From JAJRTE01 sp964418585 (lineage in GTDB: Bacteria; Myxococcota_A; UBA796; JAJRTE01), in the NCBI GenBank assembly GCA_964418585.1, contig CAYQMG010000147.1, positions 13,445 through 77,444 on the forward strand: a DNA stretch of 64,000 nucleotides. The letters run 5' to 3'. The translations under genes and the position numbers were made by a program. How positions within the stretch are numbered: the first letter of the stretch is position 1; every line of letters begins with the position of its first letter. Below the pieces are notes generated by a model. That model was not told where the DNA came from. It did no database searches and was given only the letters and a program-made list of their open reading frames with translations. This document shows positions 54,530-63,877 of the stretch, piece after piece.

Positions 54530-54711
54530 GTGACGGACTGTCAACACGATCCGTCGTTCCTGCTCGAGCGGATACCTGACCGGGGCCGTATGGCTGGATT
54601 GTGGGAACAGCCGTCGGCTTCGGGTCGTGGCGAGGTGGTTCGATTCCGCGGTATCCTGGAGAGAGCCCGGGTGCCTTCCGTGGGAGGCAGCCGGGACCGG
54701 AAGGAGAGGAC

Positions 54712-55644
54712 ATGCTGCCCGGTCATCCGCCACGTTCGCCATCGGCCCGATGGGACCTTCCTCTGGAAACGGTTCGAAGTGTGGTTATCGACCTCGAGAC
54801 CACCGGTCTTCATCCCCATCGGGGGGATCGGGTGATCGAGATGGCTGCTGTGCTGGTGGACGGTCTCGAGGTCCGGAAGGAACCCATGTTCGACCAGATG
54901 GTGAACCCCGGTCGTCGGAGCAGTCCGGCCGCTTTCCGTGTGCACAGGATTCGCGATGAGGAACTCGAGGGCAAGCCGTCGGAGCAGGAAGTCATCGGCT
55001 CGTTCATGGCCTTCCTGGACGACCGGGTGATCGTGGGGCACAATGTGGCGTTTGACCTCAGCTTCCTTGTCCGAATTCTGGACGAGGCAGGCCTGGATGG
55101 GTTTCACTCCCCGGTGTTGGATACGCGCTGGCTCAGTCGTCTCCTCTATCCAGACCAGCGTCAACACAGCCTTGACGCGGTGGCTGCTCGAGTGGGCGTT
55201 CCCATTCCGGCCAACCGACACCGTGCCCTGGGGGATGCCCTGCTCACCGCCGAGGTATTCGTGGCCCTGGTGCGGCGCTACCTGGCCCAACACCCCGGGG
55301 GCCGCCTGGGAGACCTGTGCCGGGCGTGCGAGCGGCTTGAAGCCGGGTCGCATGGGGCGCCCGAGGTGGTGGAGGAATTGAGACGGGCCGCCCGGGAGCA
55401 CCGGGTGGTGGAGATGGCCTACCTGCCCGCGGGCCGATTGGGAGAACCCGCCGGCGCCCCTCCGAGACCGAGGCGGGTCGCCATCTATCACCTCGAGCCT
55501 CCTTATCTGGTGGGCTACTGCTATCGGCAGCACACGATTCAGACGTTTCGGACGGACCGGATCGTGTCTGCACAGTGCCTGGAGACTCGATTCGAAATCC
55601 CGGATGGATTCCATCCACACGACCATTTCCTGCGGTGGGCCTGA
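54712..55644 (+). CDS. DnaQ-like DEDDh exonuclease fused to a WYL domain
   Basis: 310-residue protein. The N-terminal exonuclease domain has all DEDDh residues: Asp27 and Glu29 in VVIDLETTGL, Asp115 in GHNVAFDLSFL, and His170 and Asp175 in HRALGDALL. The C-terminal part from about 215 matches the WYL fold (LRRAAREHRVVEMAYLPAGR, IYHLEPPYLVGYCYRQ, FRTDRI), a ligand-sensing domain frequent in regulators of defence and DNA-damage systems. The ATG at 54712 has AAGGAGAGGA immediately upstream, so the longer open frame before it is ruled out. The fusion suggests an exonuclease controlled by a nucleic-acid or nucleotide ligand. It is transcribed divergently from the cupin regulator. Confidence 0.88.
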   Translation: MLPGHPPRSPSARWDLPLETVRSVVIDLETTGLHPHRGDRVIEMAAVLVDGLEVRKEPMFDQMVNPGRRSSPAAFRVHRIRDEELEGKPSEQEVIGSFMAFLDDRVIVGHNVAFDLSFLVRILDEAGLDGFHSPVLDTRWLSRLLYPDQRQHSLDAVAARVGVPIPANRHRALGDALLTAEVFVALVRRYLAQHPGGRLGDLCRACERLEAGSHGAPEVVEELRRAAREHRVVEMAYLPAGRLGEPAGAPPRPRRVAIYHLEPPYLVGYCYRQHTIQTFRTDRIVSAQCLETRFEIPDGFHPHDHFLRWA

Positions 55645-55651
55645 CCCGACA

Positions 55652-58585
55652 TTACCAGTGAAACCGGGTCAACCCCTCCCCCTCCCCGGCACTGTCAGGG
55701 GCATAGTCGCATGCCAGTCCGCCTTCACAGGCACCAGCCGAAGCCCCTCCAAACAGTGGACCGCCTGCCAGTCCGAGGTCTGCCAGGTCAATGGAAAGTT
55801 CTACCTTGTAGGGATCCGGCTGGACCCCGGTGAGCGAGGCGGGCACGGTATATCGTCGGTACCAGTAGCCGACGCCGCTGGCCTCGTCCAGGTACCACCG
55901 GTAGAGGCGAGCCTCACCATAAACGAACACGATCGCATAGGCATAGGCCGGGCTTCCCGAGAGAAAGGCGTAGAGATAGGTTTCCTCGATGTCGAACGCC
56001 GTGTGGCTGGACCAGGTCATGTCGAGCACGGACCCGGACAGCCGGAACCGCCCTTCGCTCAGGTCGATAGGATATCCTCCCGCGTCTCCCGCGGGATCCG
56101 TTCCCGGCGTCAGCGGATTCCACGGCGGCTCCGAAAGCACCAGGATGCGCTCTTCGCTCCGCTCCACCGTCCCGTCGCTGACCACAATCTCGAGCTTCAC
56201 CGTATCTCCTGACACGCCGCTCGACACACCGAGCGAAACCGGATCGCTCTTGCCCCCTGAACCCGCCGGGATGGGTGCGGCAAGTGGTCCTTCAGAAGGA
56301 GTGGGCGTCTCTCCAGACAGATCCTCTCCTGTGGACACATCCGCCGTCGGATCCGGGTGGAACAGTACGCTTGACGGATCGAGCATGGCCCCTGTGCCAC
56401 TGTCGGACACGATGCGCACTGTGGCTTCCACAGGGCCGAACGTGGAAAGATCCCCGGTGTTGCGGATGGCGAGTCGGAGCCAGGCAGTCTCCCCTGGCTC
56501 CAGTGCATTGTCCACCGTGCCAGACTCGAAGGAATCCTCGATCTCGAGCGTCAGTCCCTGAAGTACGGGGTAGGGGACATCCACCGAAACAGGAATGGAC
56601 CAGCGATCCAGTCCGTCGGTCATCAGAAGGTTGAACAGAATCGGCGACGAGTCGGTGTGTGCCTCCGCCACCCGAAACCGGAAGGGCACATCGTGCGACA
56701 GCACCCCGGTCACCCCATCACCGGCGTCGGGCGTGGCCGTGTAGGTCATGGTCACAGGTCCGGACTCCAGCAATGTCACATCGTCGCTGACCGCGAGCAA
56801 CTCCGCCGTGATCGTCCCGGGCGGCGCAGAGGTGTTGTTGACCACCACCTGCAGCGACTCCTCGACACCCGGTGCGACCGGCGTAGGGTCGGCCCGCACG
56901 GTCCGGAGTTCGAGTTCTGCCCGGCCCGGGATGTAGACCTCCACCGGGGTCGTATCATCCGGGATCGGCTCGGGCAATCCCGTGCTCTGGTATATCTCGC
57001 CCCCTATCTGGATGAAAAAGCTCTCGATCCGACCCGTGTTGCCCACCGAGTCGTCCCAGACCTGGAGGAACCACCGGTGGTCGGTCGTGTTGGGCGGCAG
57101 AGCGTCGCCGTATGCGGAGATGTCCACATCCCAGTGAAAGGTCCCCGAGGCATCCTCACCCTCGTCTTCCTGCACGGTGATGAGCAAGCTCGGGTCGTCG
57201 GGAGGACCATACCCCAGGTAGACCTGCAAGTCGTCCTCAAACTCGTGTGTGATGTCGATCCGGGCCACAGGAGGTTGCCCGACCTGGATACGAGCGTCCT
57301 GTTCCCAGGTGCCGGAGGCGTCGCTGAGCGTCACCGTGATGGGTACGTACAGGTCCGTGGCATGTGCGTCGTCGACCTGGACTTGAAAAGGACCGACAGA
57401 GACAGTGGCCCCTGGATCCACCCCTGGCAGGTCGATCTGCGATGGAGAAATCGTGATCTGGCCGTCCGGCGAAGACACCGTCGCGGTGAGCGGCCCGGAG
57501 GGAACCAGCCCGGCGTTCGTGGCATTCACCCTCACCTCGGCAGTTTCCCCCGGATCCACCGAGGACGGCGCAAGGACAGGGCTGGAAAAGCGCAGGTCCG
57601 GTACCGGTTCGGCCAGGGTCACCTGGTCCACGTACCAGTCGTCCCCCCACATGCCCCGGTAGGAAAAGGCGACGTAGACTCGAGGTTCGCCCGCAAACTC
57701 GGAGAGGTCCACGTGGAGGCTCCGTGCCCACGCCCCTTCGGCCTCCGGCGCCACCGGGAGCGGGTCCAGCACCACCACGTAGTCGCCCGAGGACGGATTG
57801 GGGTGTCCAGTGGACACCAGAAGCTGGTGCTGGGCATACTGGCTGTAGTCGGCAAACTCCATCCACCAGAGGTCCACCTGTTTGGCCCCGGAAAGGTCGA
57901 TGGGCGGGCTGACCAGATAGTCCAAAAACTCGCTGGTCTGATATGGACTTCCGTGGTCGTGGCAGGCCGAGTAGGTCCCGGAATAGGCCGCGTCGTCGCA
58001 CAGGTGCCAGTTCAGATCATCGTCGAATCCCACCACATAGGAACGCCACCCCGTGGCCTCCAGATCCCACGCATCCACCGCTTCCTCCGGTTCAAACGTG
58101 GCTGTGTATGGAAAGACCCCGGAGATACGTTCGGTGTCGAAATGGAGCGGTGCGGCCGCTCCATCGGCCGGCCAGAAGCTCGAGTTGCGTGCTGGACTGT
58201 TGTCCGTCGCCTGGACGTAGTAGTCCACCCCATCCGCCTGGACGAACGAGGCAGGAATCTCCGCGTCGTACCGGTCCCCCTCGGTGTGGGAAAAAAAACC
58301 GCTCCCCCAGTAGTCGGTCCCGGGCGCCCGGTAATAGAGGCGTGCACTCGAGATACCGGAAGGATCGGTCAACGTCGCTGTCATCGGCACGGCCACGCCC
58401 AGTGGTTGCCCGTCCGGGATCGGCGTCATGGCGATCTCCGGACCCTCCACATCCAGCGAGGACGGCGTCGGCGTGGGCGTCTCCACGGGTGTGGGCGCTT
58501 CCTTGCACCCAAGCCCGGGCTCGAACACCGCCAGGGTCGAAACAAGGAGAATCCGGATCGCGGCGCAGCGTGCCTTCATGCTCAT
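55652..58585 (-). CDS. Large Ig-like/P-domain surface lipoprotein
   Basis: 977-residue predicted lipoprotein, last gene of a five-gene operon. The lipobox ends GLGC with Cys27. A Pro/Thr linker (TPTPTPSS) leads to several beta-sandwich modules: an N-terminal Ig-like domain (PDGQPLGVAVPMTATLTDPSG), a discoidin/MAM-like region (about 150-330, with SPPIDLSGAKQVDLWWMEF), a CARDB-like Ig region, and a region with DVDISAYGDALPPNTTDHRW resembling a proprotein-convertase P domain. The C-terminus is a further beta domain. There is no catalytic motif. The ATG at 58585 overlaps the previous stop (ATGA). Probably an adhesin or substrate-binding surface protein. Confidence 0.72.
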   Translation of the reverse strand: MSMKARCAAIRILLVSTLAVFEPGLGCKEAPTPVETPTPTPSSLDVEGPEIAMTPIPDGQPLGVAVPMTATLTDPSGISSARLYYRAPGTDYWGSGFFSHTEGDRYDAEIPASFVQADGVDYYVQATDNSPARNSSFWPADGAAAPLHFDTERISGVFPYTATFEPEEAVDAWDLEATGWRSYVVGFDDDLNWHLCDDAAYSGTYSACHDHGSPYQTSEFLDYLVSPPIDLSGAKQVDLWWMEFADYSQYAQHQLLVSTGHPNPSSGDYVVVLDPLPVAPEAEGAWARSLHVDLSEFAGEPRVYVAFSYRGMWGDDWYVDQVTLAEPVPDLRFSSPVLAPSSVDPGETAEVRVNATNAGLVPSGPLTATVSSPDGQITISPSQIDLPGVDPGATVSVGPFQVQVDDAHATDLYVPITVTLSDASGTWEQDARIQVGQPPVARIDITHEFEDDLQVYLGYGPPDDPSLLITVQEDEGEDASGTFHWDVDISAYGDALPPNTTDHRWFLQVWDDSVGNTGRIESFFIQIGGEIYQSTGLPEPIPDDTTPVEVYIPGRAELELRTVRADPTPVAPGVEESLQVVVNNTSAPPGTITAELLAVSDDVTLLESGPVTMTYTATPDAGDGVTGVLSHDVPFRFRVAEAHTDSSPILFNLLMTDGLDRWSIPVSVDVPYPVLQGLTLEIEDSFESGTVDNALEPGETAWLRLAIRNTGDLSTFGPVEATVRIVSDSGTGAMLDPSSVLFHPDPTADVSTGEDLSGETPTPSEGPLAAPIPAGSGGKSDPVSLGVSSGVSGDTVKLEIVVSDGTVERSEERILVLSEPPWNPLTPGTDPAGDAGGYPIDLSEGRFRLSGSVLDMTWSSHTAFDIEETYLYAFLSGSPAYAYAIVFVYGEARLYRWYLDEASGVGYWYRRYTVPASLTGVQPDPYKVELSIDLADLGLAGGPLFGGASAGACEGGLACDYAPDSAGEGEGLTRFHW

Positions 58586-59256
58586 CGTCCTGGGTGCGAA
58601 CTCGGGACCCCGGGCCGACCCGTGCGCTTGGTTTCCCACGTATCGGGGTCGGCGGTATTGATGTATCCGCACAGGGCCACACAGTAGTGTGCCACGATCT
58701 CCCCCGAATTGGACAGGGGGACACAGTCGTACCCCGCAGGACACGGCCGGGTACTGTCGCATTCCGGGAGGCAATAGGGCCCGGTTCCTCCCACATACAT
58801 GCACTGGTTGTTGCCTCCGCCACAATCAAGATCCGTCACGCACGGCGTACAATAGGGGCCTGCGGCTGGAAAGCATGTCCCGGAGGATGTGTCACAGTAT
58901 TCCCCTGCTTGGCAATCCACGGTGGTGGAGGTGCATTTTTTTTCCACACACGTGCCGGCTTCGCAAGATTCACCGAACCGGCAGTCGCTGTCCTCGAGAC
59001 AACCCGGGACGCACTGTCCTGTGTAGGTGTCGCAGTGGTGGGCCAGGTCGCAGTCGAGACTGGAGATACAGGCGCGTTCCTGACAGTAACCGTTGACGCA
59101 GGCCATGTCTCCTGGGCAGTTTTGAGGGCCCTCGCACGGGAGGCGACCGTCGCTGCAGGCGAGGAATCCGGACAGTGTCCAGGCGACCAGGACGGAAGAG
59201 AACACGGTTCTGGTTTTCTCCACGGGGGATCGGGGGGTGACAGAGCGCCGTCTCAT
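58582..59256 (-). CDS. Cysteine-rich surface lipoprotein
   Basis: 224-residue predicted lipoprotein: the signal segment ends GFLAC with Cys34. The mature part has about 30 Cys spaced in C...DC..G..C and C...C.P.C patterns typical of Dickkopf-like/EGF-like Cys-rich modules, and so is probably disulfide-stabilised outside the cytoplasm. There is no enzyme motif. ATG 59256 overlaps the vWA gene's stop (ATGA), and its own stop overlaps the next ATG, so translation is coupled on both sides. Probably a small binding module of the surface complex. Confidence 0.72.
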   Translation of the reverse strand: MRRRSVTPRSPVEKTRTVFSSVLVAWTLSGFLACSDGRLPCEGPQNCPGDMACVNGYCQERACISSLDCDLAHHCDTYTGQCVPGCLEDSDCRFGESCEAGTCVEKKCTSTTVDCQAGEYCDTSSGTCFPAAGPYCTPCVTDLDCGGGNNQCMYVGGTGPYCLPECDSTRPCPAGYDCVPLSNSGEIVAHYCVALCGYINTADPDTWETKRTGRPGVPSSHPGR

Positions 59257-60305
59257 GGGGTCACCTCCGGGGTCGAATCATCCAGTGGGCACCCGGACTG
59301 GTCGTCGGGATAGTATTCGTAGGAGACTCGGATGAATTCTTCCGGACCAGGGACCCATCCTGGCTCGAATACGATGGAGCGGCGTTCAGGCCGGTACACA
59401 TACGCTGTCCCCTGTGGCTCGAGGCGGCCGGCCACAACGACCTCGAGCGTTTCGGGTCTGGGACAGCGGGTGAGGCGGAATTCCTCCCGCAACCCCGAGA
59501 GGTCGAGTCCGAGTGCGGTGACGATGGGGGCGAAATCTCCAGAGCAGATACTTGCCGTCACCCCCTGTGTAGCCTCGGCAGCATGCACGTATCTTGTCCC
59601 GGCGCTGGCCAATCCGGTGCCGTCTTCGGCCTCACACCCGTAAGGAACTTCGCCCACCACCGCGGAGACGTTCATCAGGGTATGGTCCCGGTAGGCCCTG
59701 GGACCCTTGAGCGACGCAAAAAAGTTGAGGTAGTCGTCGACGGAGCCGGGAGACATGTCGTCCTCGTCGGAAAAAATCACAATGGAGAGCGAAGCGTCCG
59801 GTCGGAAGAATCCGGCATTGTAGGTGGACACGAGAGGTTCGGACAGGGCGAGCGCGGCAGCTTCGAGGCCCATTTCCAGACCGCTGCCGTTGGTCCCCAC
59901 CTTGACGTTGTCGGCAAAGACCGCGGCCGCGTCAGGGGTGTCCGGTGTGATGAACCGGATATCCCCGTGGAGGCGGCCCGCTTGCTCCTGGTTGCGAAGA
60001 TCCGTGGTAATCACCCCCAGATGGTAGTCGACTCGAGCGTCCACAAAAGCCTGGATGAATGCCTGAAAGTTGGTGGCCAGTCTCTCTTGCTCTTCCTGCA
60101 TGCTTCCGGAGCTATCGATTACCAGGAGCACGTCGGCCTGACGCAACGGCTCTTGAATGAACGTGTCGGTCAAGGTTGCCGGGAAGATTTCGGGCTCTGG
60201 ATTTCGGCAAGCCGAGGCGAAAGCGGCCAGGACCGTGCATCCCAGCAGGGTGGAGACATGCAGTGCTCGATCAATGACCTGGGACCGACTCCTCGTTTCA
60301 TTCAT
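59253..60305 (-). CDS. von Willebrand factor A domain lipoprotein
   Basis: 350-residue predicted lipoprotein. The signal segment ends ASAC (Cys33 as lipid site). A vWA domain follows with the MIDAS motif DSSGS (Asp64, Ser66, Ser68) in VLLVIDSSGSMQEEQ, plus VIFSDEDDMSPG later (the third MIDAS region). vWA domains bind protein ligands through a metal. The region after about 260 is beta-rich and unassigned. It overlaps the previous gene by eight bases. The family is common on myxobacterial surfaces. In this operon it is the most likely ligand-binding component. Confidence 0.82.
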   Translation of the reverse strand: MNETRSRSQVIDRALHVSTLLGCTVLAAFASACRNPEPEIFPATLTDTFIQEPLRQADVLLVIDSSGSMQEEQERLATNFQAFIQAFVDARVDYHLGVITTDLRNQEQAGRLHGDIRFITPDTPDAAAVFADNVKVGTNGSGLEMGLEAAALALSEPLVSTYNAGFFRPDASLSIVIFSDEDDMSPGSVDDYLNFFASLKGPRAYRDHTLMNVSAVVGEVPYGCEAEDGTGLASAGTRYVHAAEATQGVTASICSGDFAPIVTALGLDLSGLREEFRLTRCPRPETLEVVVAGRLEPQGTAYVYRPERRSIVFEPGWVPGPEEFIRVSYEYYPDDQSGCPLDDSTPEVTP

Positions 60306-61167
60306 GGGTTCCCAAACCTCGAAGCATAGATATCTGAAGATCCGTCCATGCCTGGTCCACCCGTGGCAGGTTGTGAAAACTGGTGAAGGTGATAGTGCCG
60401 AGCCCTACGGTGCGCTGCACCAGGAGAGGGGTGTCGGGCGCCAGGACCATGTTCGAGGATCCCTCCTGCCGAAACACGTCTGCGGCAAGCAGTGTGCCTT
60501 CCGCGGCCTCGGGTGTGGCCCAGCCCTCGTTTTCGAAAGTCACCTCGATGACAGAGTTCTCCAGGACCTGGCGCAGGTCCGGATCCACGATTCTGGCCGT
60601 GTAGGTCCCTGCTACACCTGTAAGCACATCTTCGGCAGCCATGTCGTTTCCCGTGAACTCGATCGCCTCCGGAAACGTCGCTTCGAGCATGGAATAACTG
60701 CGATCGCTCGCCAGGAGCGCCCCACCGTTTTCCACAAACGACCGTAGGTTCTGCGCGTAGACAGGGTCGTCCAGCAACAGGGTGGAGCGCTCGAGCGTCT
60801 CCGGGTCCACCACGCCTGTGCCCCGGATACCGCAGTTGAGGAAGACGGTGTCGTATCGTTGCAGTTCGGAGGCGTTTCCAAGGAGTTGTTCGACCGGCGG
60901 CATGGGTTGTGCGTACCGGGTGAAGAGCGGGGCCTCGGCAGGGGGGCCGGAGACGAAGCCGTCGTAAAGCGTGAACGGGATATCGAGGGAGTCAAGCAGT
61001 TCCTCGATCCGATCGAAATCTCCCGTGACCACGGCGACTGCGCCGAGGTCGGCGCCGAGGTAACCCGGGTCGGTTGGGATATCCTCGAGCGCGACCGTGT
61101 TGCAACCGGGAGCAGCCAGGAAGGCAAGGATGGTTGGGAGCAGTGGCACTCGGACCGGGCGATTCAT
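60298..61167 (-). CDS. Lipoprotein with GATase1-like fold
   Basis: 289-residue predicted lipoprotein with a short signal segment ending APGC (Cys22, atypical lipobox). The mature protein contains YDTVFLNCGIRGTG and LRSFVENGGALLASDRSYSML, which match the class I glutamine-amidotransferase-like fold used in several non-catalytic surface proteins. The Cys of NCG is not in the usual nucleophile context, so enzyme activity is doubtful. The ATG overlaps the upstream stop by one base (TGATG). The role is unknown; it probably works with the vWA protein encoded next. Confidence 0.65.
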   Translation of the reverse strand: MNRPVRVPLLPTILAFLAAPGCNTVALEDIPTDPGYLGADLGAVAVVTGDFDRIEELLDSLDIPFTLYDGFVSGPPAEAPLFTRYAQPMPPVEQLLGNASELQRYDTVFLNCGIRGTGVVDPETLERSTLLLDDPVYAQNLRSFVENGGALLASDRSYSMLEATFPEAIEFTGNDMAAEDVLTGVAGTYTARIVDPDLRQVLENSVIEVTFENEGWATPEAAEGTLLAADVFRQEGSSNMVLAPDTPLLVQRTVGLGTITFTSFHNLPRVDQAWTDLQISMLRGLGTHE

Positions 61168-62978
61168 CAGTCCCTCAACTCGAAGTAACCGTCATAAGAT
61201 ACCGACGTCACCGCGGAACTGAGGTACGGGCTGTTCCCAATACTGAACGGGATTCCGATACGGGTGACCTGGAACAGGAAGCGACCGGCTCCAGGGTTGA
61301 GCATGCTGACGTATTCCGCTGGAAAGACGAATTCCCCGTCATCCACAGGGACCATGCGGATTTCGGTGACCGCTCCGGTGACCGCCTCGGTGGTTCGGAG
61401 GCGCGAGTAGATACCGGCCACCGGGGCGGTATGGGCTCCGGGATTCCCAAACGTGTCGGTCCACCGGACTGGGAGCGAGTCGTAGCGGTCGAGAGTGGGT
61501 GCGAACCGCAGGTCGGGTTCCACCAGTCGGAAATCGGAGGGAGGGGTCACGAGGGCGTTCGATTCGTGAAATTCGGCAATGGCTTCCGGGCCTTCACCTC
61601 CTTCCGCCCAAATGTCGTATCCGGTGTCGAACCAGAAATCCTCCACTGGAATGTCGATGGACGGCGAATAGTAGATGTACCCATCCGCGTCCACGTGCTT
61701 GTCCAACTGGATGGTGGGTCCACCGTCCACTGAAAAGTAGACGTGATCACCCGCATCGAGGGTAGGCGTGGGCGGGTAAAGCGTGGTATTGGGCGTGGGA
61801 GTACACCCCGGCGGAGGATAGAAAGCGGGCTGATCCGGTAGCGTGGTCACTCCGCACGAGGTACCGGTCGAGGTTCCGCACGCGCCCACCTGCACACGGA
61901 AGGTGGCTGATGCATAGACAGCTTCCACGATCACCCCGTCGCGCATGAGCCGGGACAGTCCGAGATAGAACGAACCCACCGCCCGGTCCGGGGAAAGGGG
62001 TACCTCGAGTACCTCGAAACTGTCGAGCGTGGTCACGATTTCGGGCGTTCCCGAATCGGAATACGTGGTCACCGTGGCAACGTGTTCCCCCGGCACCGCA
62101 GACTGGCATACCTCCATGGTGCCGCTGATTCGCGTCGGACTCTCCACGATGAAAGTGGACGGATCGTTCGCGTCGACCAGAATGCCCACACCCAGGTCCA
62201 GGGTGGTCTTCCCCTGCTCGAAATGAGTCCCCGTACCCTCCACCGTGAACTGGACCACCTCCCCTTGAGACACCACCGGCGGCGAAAAGGTGATGGCCAC
62301 CAGACCGCGATCCACCAGGAAACCGTCTGGCAACAAGACCCGGTCCGGGCCGTTCTGCAGGGCCACCGTGCGCGGCCCCACCGCGGCATCCGATGCCACC
62401 GTCACACGAGCCACCGCCGTGCGGTCGCCCAGTATCTCGAACGACCGCGTCGTGGTACCGGTCCCGAGATCGATCCACGTGTACCCGGGGGTGAGCGGCA
62501 CGTCTGTCACCGTCACCGTGACATCCACCGTCTCGCCCCGGTTCGCTCGAGTCGGACTGATCGCAACCGACCCTTTCTGAATGAGTAATGCGGCGGGAAG
62601 AGATACGGTGATGTCCCTCGAGGTCACGCTCAACGTACGGTAGCCCGGTGTGGCTTCTTCACCCACAGCGATCTCCACCGAAAGCTCTTCCGGGGACTGC
62701 ACCGCGACATGCTGGATTGATACATCAGGTCCCAGCGACACACGCGTGTCGTCTGTGAACGCCGTGGAAATCCCAGATACCTGCACCGTCAGTACTTGCC
62801 CGGGCGACGCCACTTCCGGCTCGATGGCCAGGCGAGGAGACAGCGGGCGCGGCGTCGGCTCGGGCGCCTCGGTCGCATCGAGCACGTCCTCTGGTGGCGG
62901 CCGCCCGGTGCAGGAAACAACCAGCGTCGCTGCAATCGTCCACCACGAAATGTGTGCCAGTCCAGGACCGCGTCTCAT
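61167..62978 (-). CDS. TIG/IPT-like multi-domain lipoprotein, first gene of the operon
   Basis: 603-residue predicted lipoprotein: the signal segment ends VVSC (Cys23). Three consecutive beta-sandwich modules about 90 residues long, each starting SPxxxxxGxxVxVTV (such as ISPTRANRGETVDVTVTV), look like IPT/TIG-type Ig domains (about 50-315). The C-terminal half is beta-rich with TTLYPPTPTLDAGDHVYFSVDGG. There is no enzyme motif. First gene of the operon, with its own promoter about 100 bases upstream and a leader of about 90 bases. Probable adhesive or receptor-like surface protein. Confidence 0.72.
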   Translation of the reverse strand: MRRGPGLAHISWWTIAATLVVSCTGRPPPEDVLDATEAPEPTPRPLSPRLAIEPEVASPGQVLTVQVSGISTAFTDDTRVSLGPDVSIQHVAVQSPEELSVEIAVGEEATPGYRTLSVTSRDITVSLPAALLIQKGSVAISPTRANRGETVDVTVTVTDVPLTPGYTWIDLGTGTTTRSFEILGDRTAVARVTVASDAAVGPRTVALQNGPDRVLLPDGFLVDRGLVAITFSPPVVSQGEVVQFTVEGTGTHFEQGKTTLDLGVGILVDANDPSTFIVESPTRISGTMEVCQSAVPGEHVATVTTYSDSGTPEIVTTLDSFEVLEVPLSPDRAVGSFYLGLSRLMRDGVIVEAVYASATFRVQVGACGTSTGTSCGVTTLPDQPAFYPPPGCTPTPNTTLYPPTPTLDAGDHVYFSVDGGPTIQLDKHVDADGYIYYSPSIDIPVEDFWFDTGYDIWAEGGEGPEAIAEFHESNALVTPPSDFRLVEPDLRFAPTLDRYDSLPVRWTDTFGNPGAHTAPVAGIYSRLRTTEAVTGAVTEIRMVPVDDGEFVFPAEYVSMLNPGAGRFLFQVTRIGIPFSIGNSPYLSSAVTSVSYDGYFELRD

Positions 62979-63073
62979 GATTCGTTCCGGCAGCAGTTAG
63001 GCCGGAGGTCTCCACTTTCTCCACCGGCGTTCGAGGATGAATCCACCAGGGTCGTGCACGAGTCGATACTGAA

Positions 63074-63103
63074 ATTGTAGTGAGGTCCGACAGGCGATGT
63101 CAA
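63074..63103 (-). promoter_or_regulatory. Candidate promoter of the five-gene lipoprotein operon
   Basis: Minus strand: -35 TTGACA (63098-63103), an 18-base spacer, -10 TACAAT (63074-63079). It lies about 100 bases upstream of the first gene. A strong match. Confidence 0.65.
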
Positions 63104-63877
63104 TCACGGCCCGAGCAGCCGCTCCGGCTCATGGACCTTCTCGGATGGCAAGGGGGAAACGCCGGAGGACCCCTTGGCTGCTTCCGGGGCGGGATACTCG
63201 AGCCAGCCAAGCGAATGGCCGGCGGCTGGAACCGGGGTCCAGATTCCTCACCGAAGAACGCTCTCCTCGAAAACCGCGTCTCCCCCTTCAGCAGCACCAT
63301 TGCCCAGAAAAGAGGCCGCAAGCACCGTCGACATCTCGTCCGCCATCCTTCAACTGCATTGAGAAATGTGGGCGAGACGACTTCCCTCCCACTGTCCAGG
63401 GCCGATTGGGGAAAGGGTGACCGTCCTGGTGGGTGACTCGGTAGGGGGGAGCCGAGCAGTCCGCGTAGACCCAGTTCATTGTCGAGAACAAGCCGTGCGC
63501 GCTGGAAAGAGCTTTCCAGGGACGGAACCAGACGTTGCGACAAACCTCCAAATATCCAACGGTGCCTGGTAGTCACCCATTTCCCCAACGAAGCATGGCT
63601 CCTCGGTTCTCTGGCGATTCACTCGAAACCCCTCCTTGAAACACCGAATAGTGGAGAACCCCGCTCTGCCCCGGTCATCTGACCACGAGTTGATATCCAG
63701 GAGCGCAGCGTTCGCTGTTCGAATGTTCCGTCCCGCCAGGGAGTAAGGGGGAGGGGGCCATGGGCTCGCGCCGATACATCTGTATTGACATCATCTGGTA
63801 GACACGCCATTTTTTTGTTGCCGGTTTGTACATTTCCCGGCAGGCTCCGCTGTTCCAAACTTCTCGACGAGGACCTG
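63104..63877. other. Stretch without a supported gene
   Basis: About 770 bases between the lipoprotein-operon promoter and the edge gene. Several open frames are present on both strands (the longest about 160 codons) but none has a ribosome site, a recognisable motif, or ordinary composition. A TTGACA at 63785-63790 with CATTTT 17 bases on could serve as a weak plus-strand promoter of the edge gene. No tRNA, repeat array or insertion-sequence ends were seen. Confidence 0.45.

Noticed and set aside
63100..63588. 162-codon minus-strand open frame
   Set aside because: It overlaps the strong minus-strand promoter side of the lipoprotein operon only at its edge but lacks a ribosome site, has Arg/Pro/Ser-rich composition and shows no motif; a chance frame is more likely.
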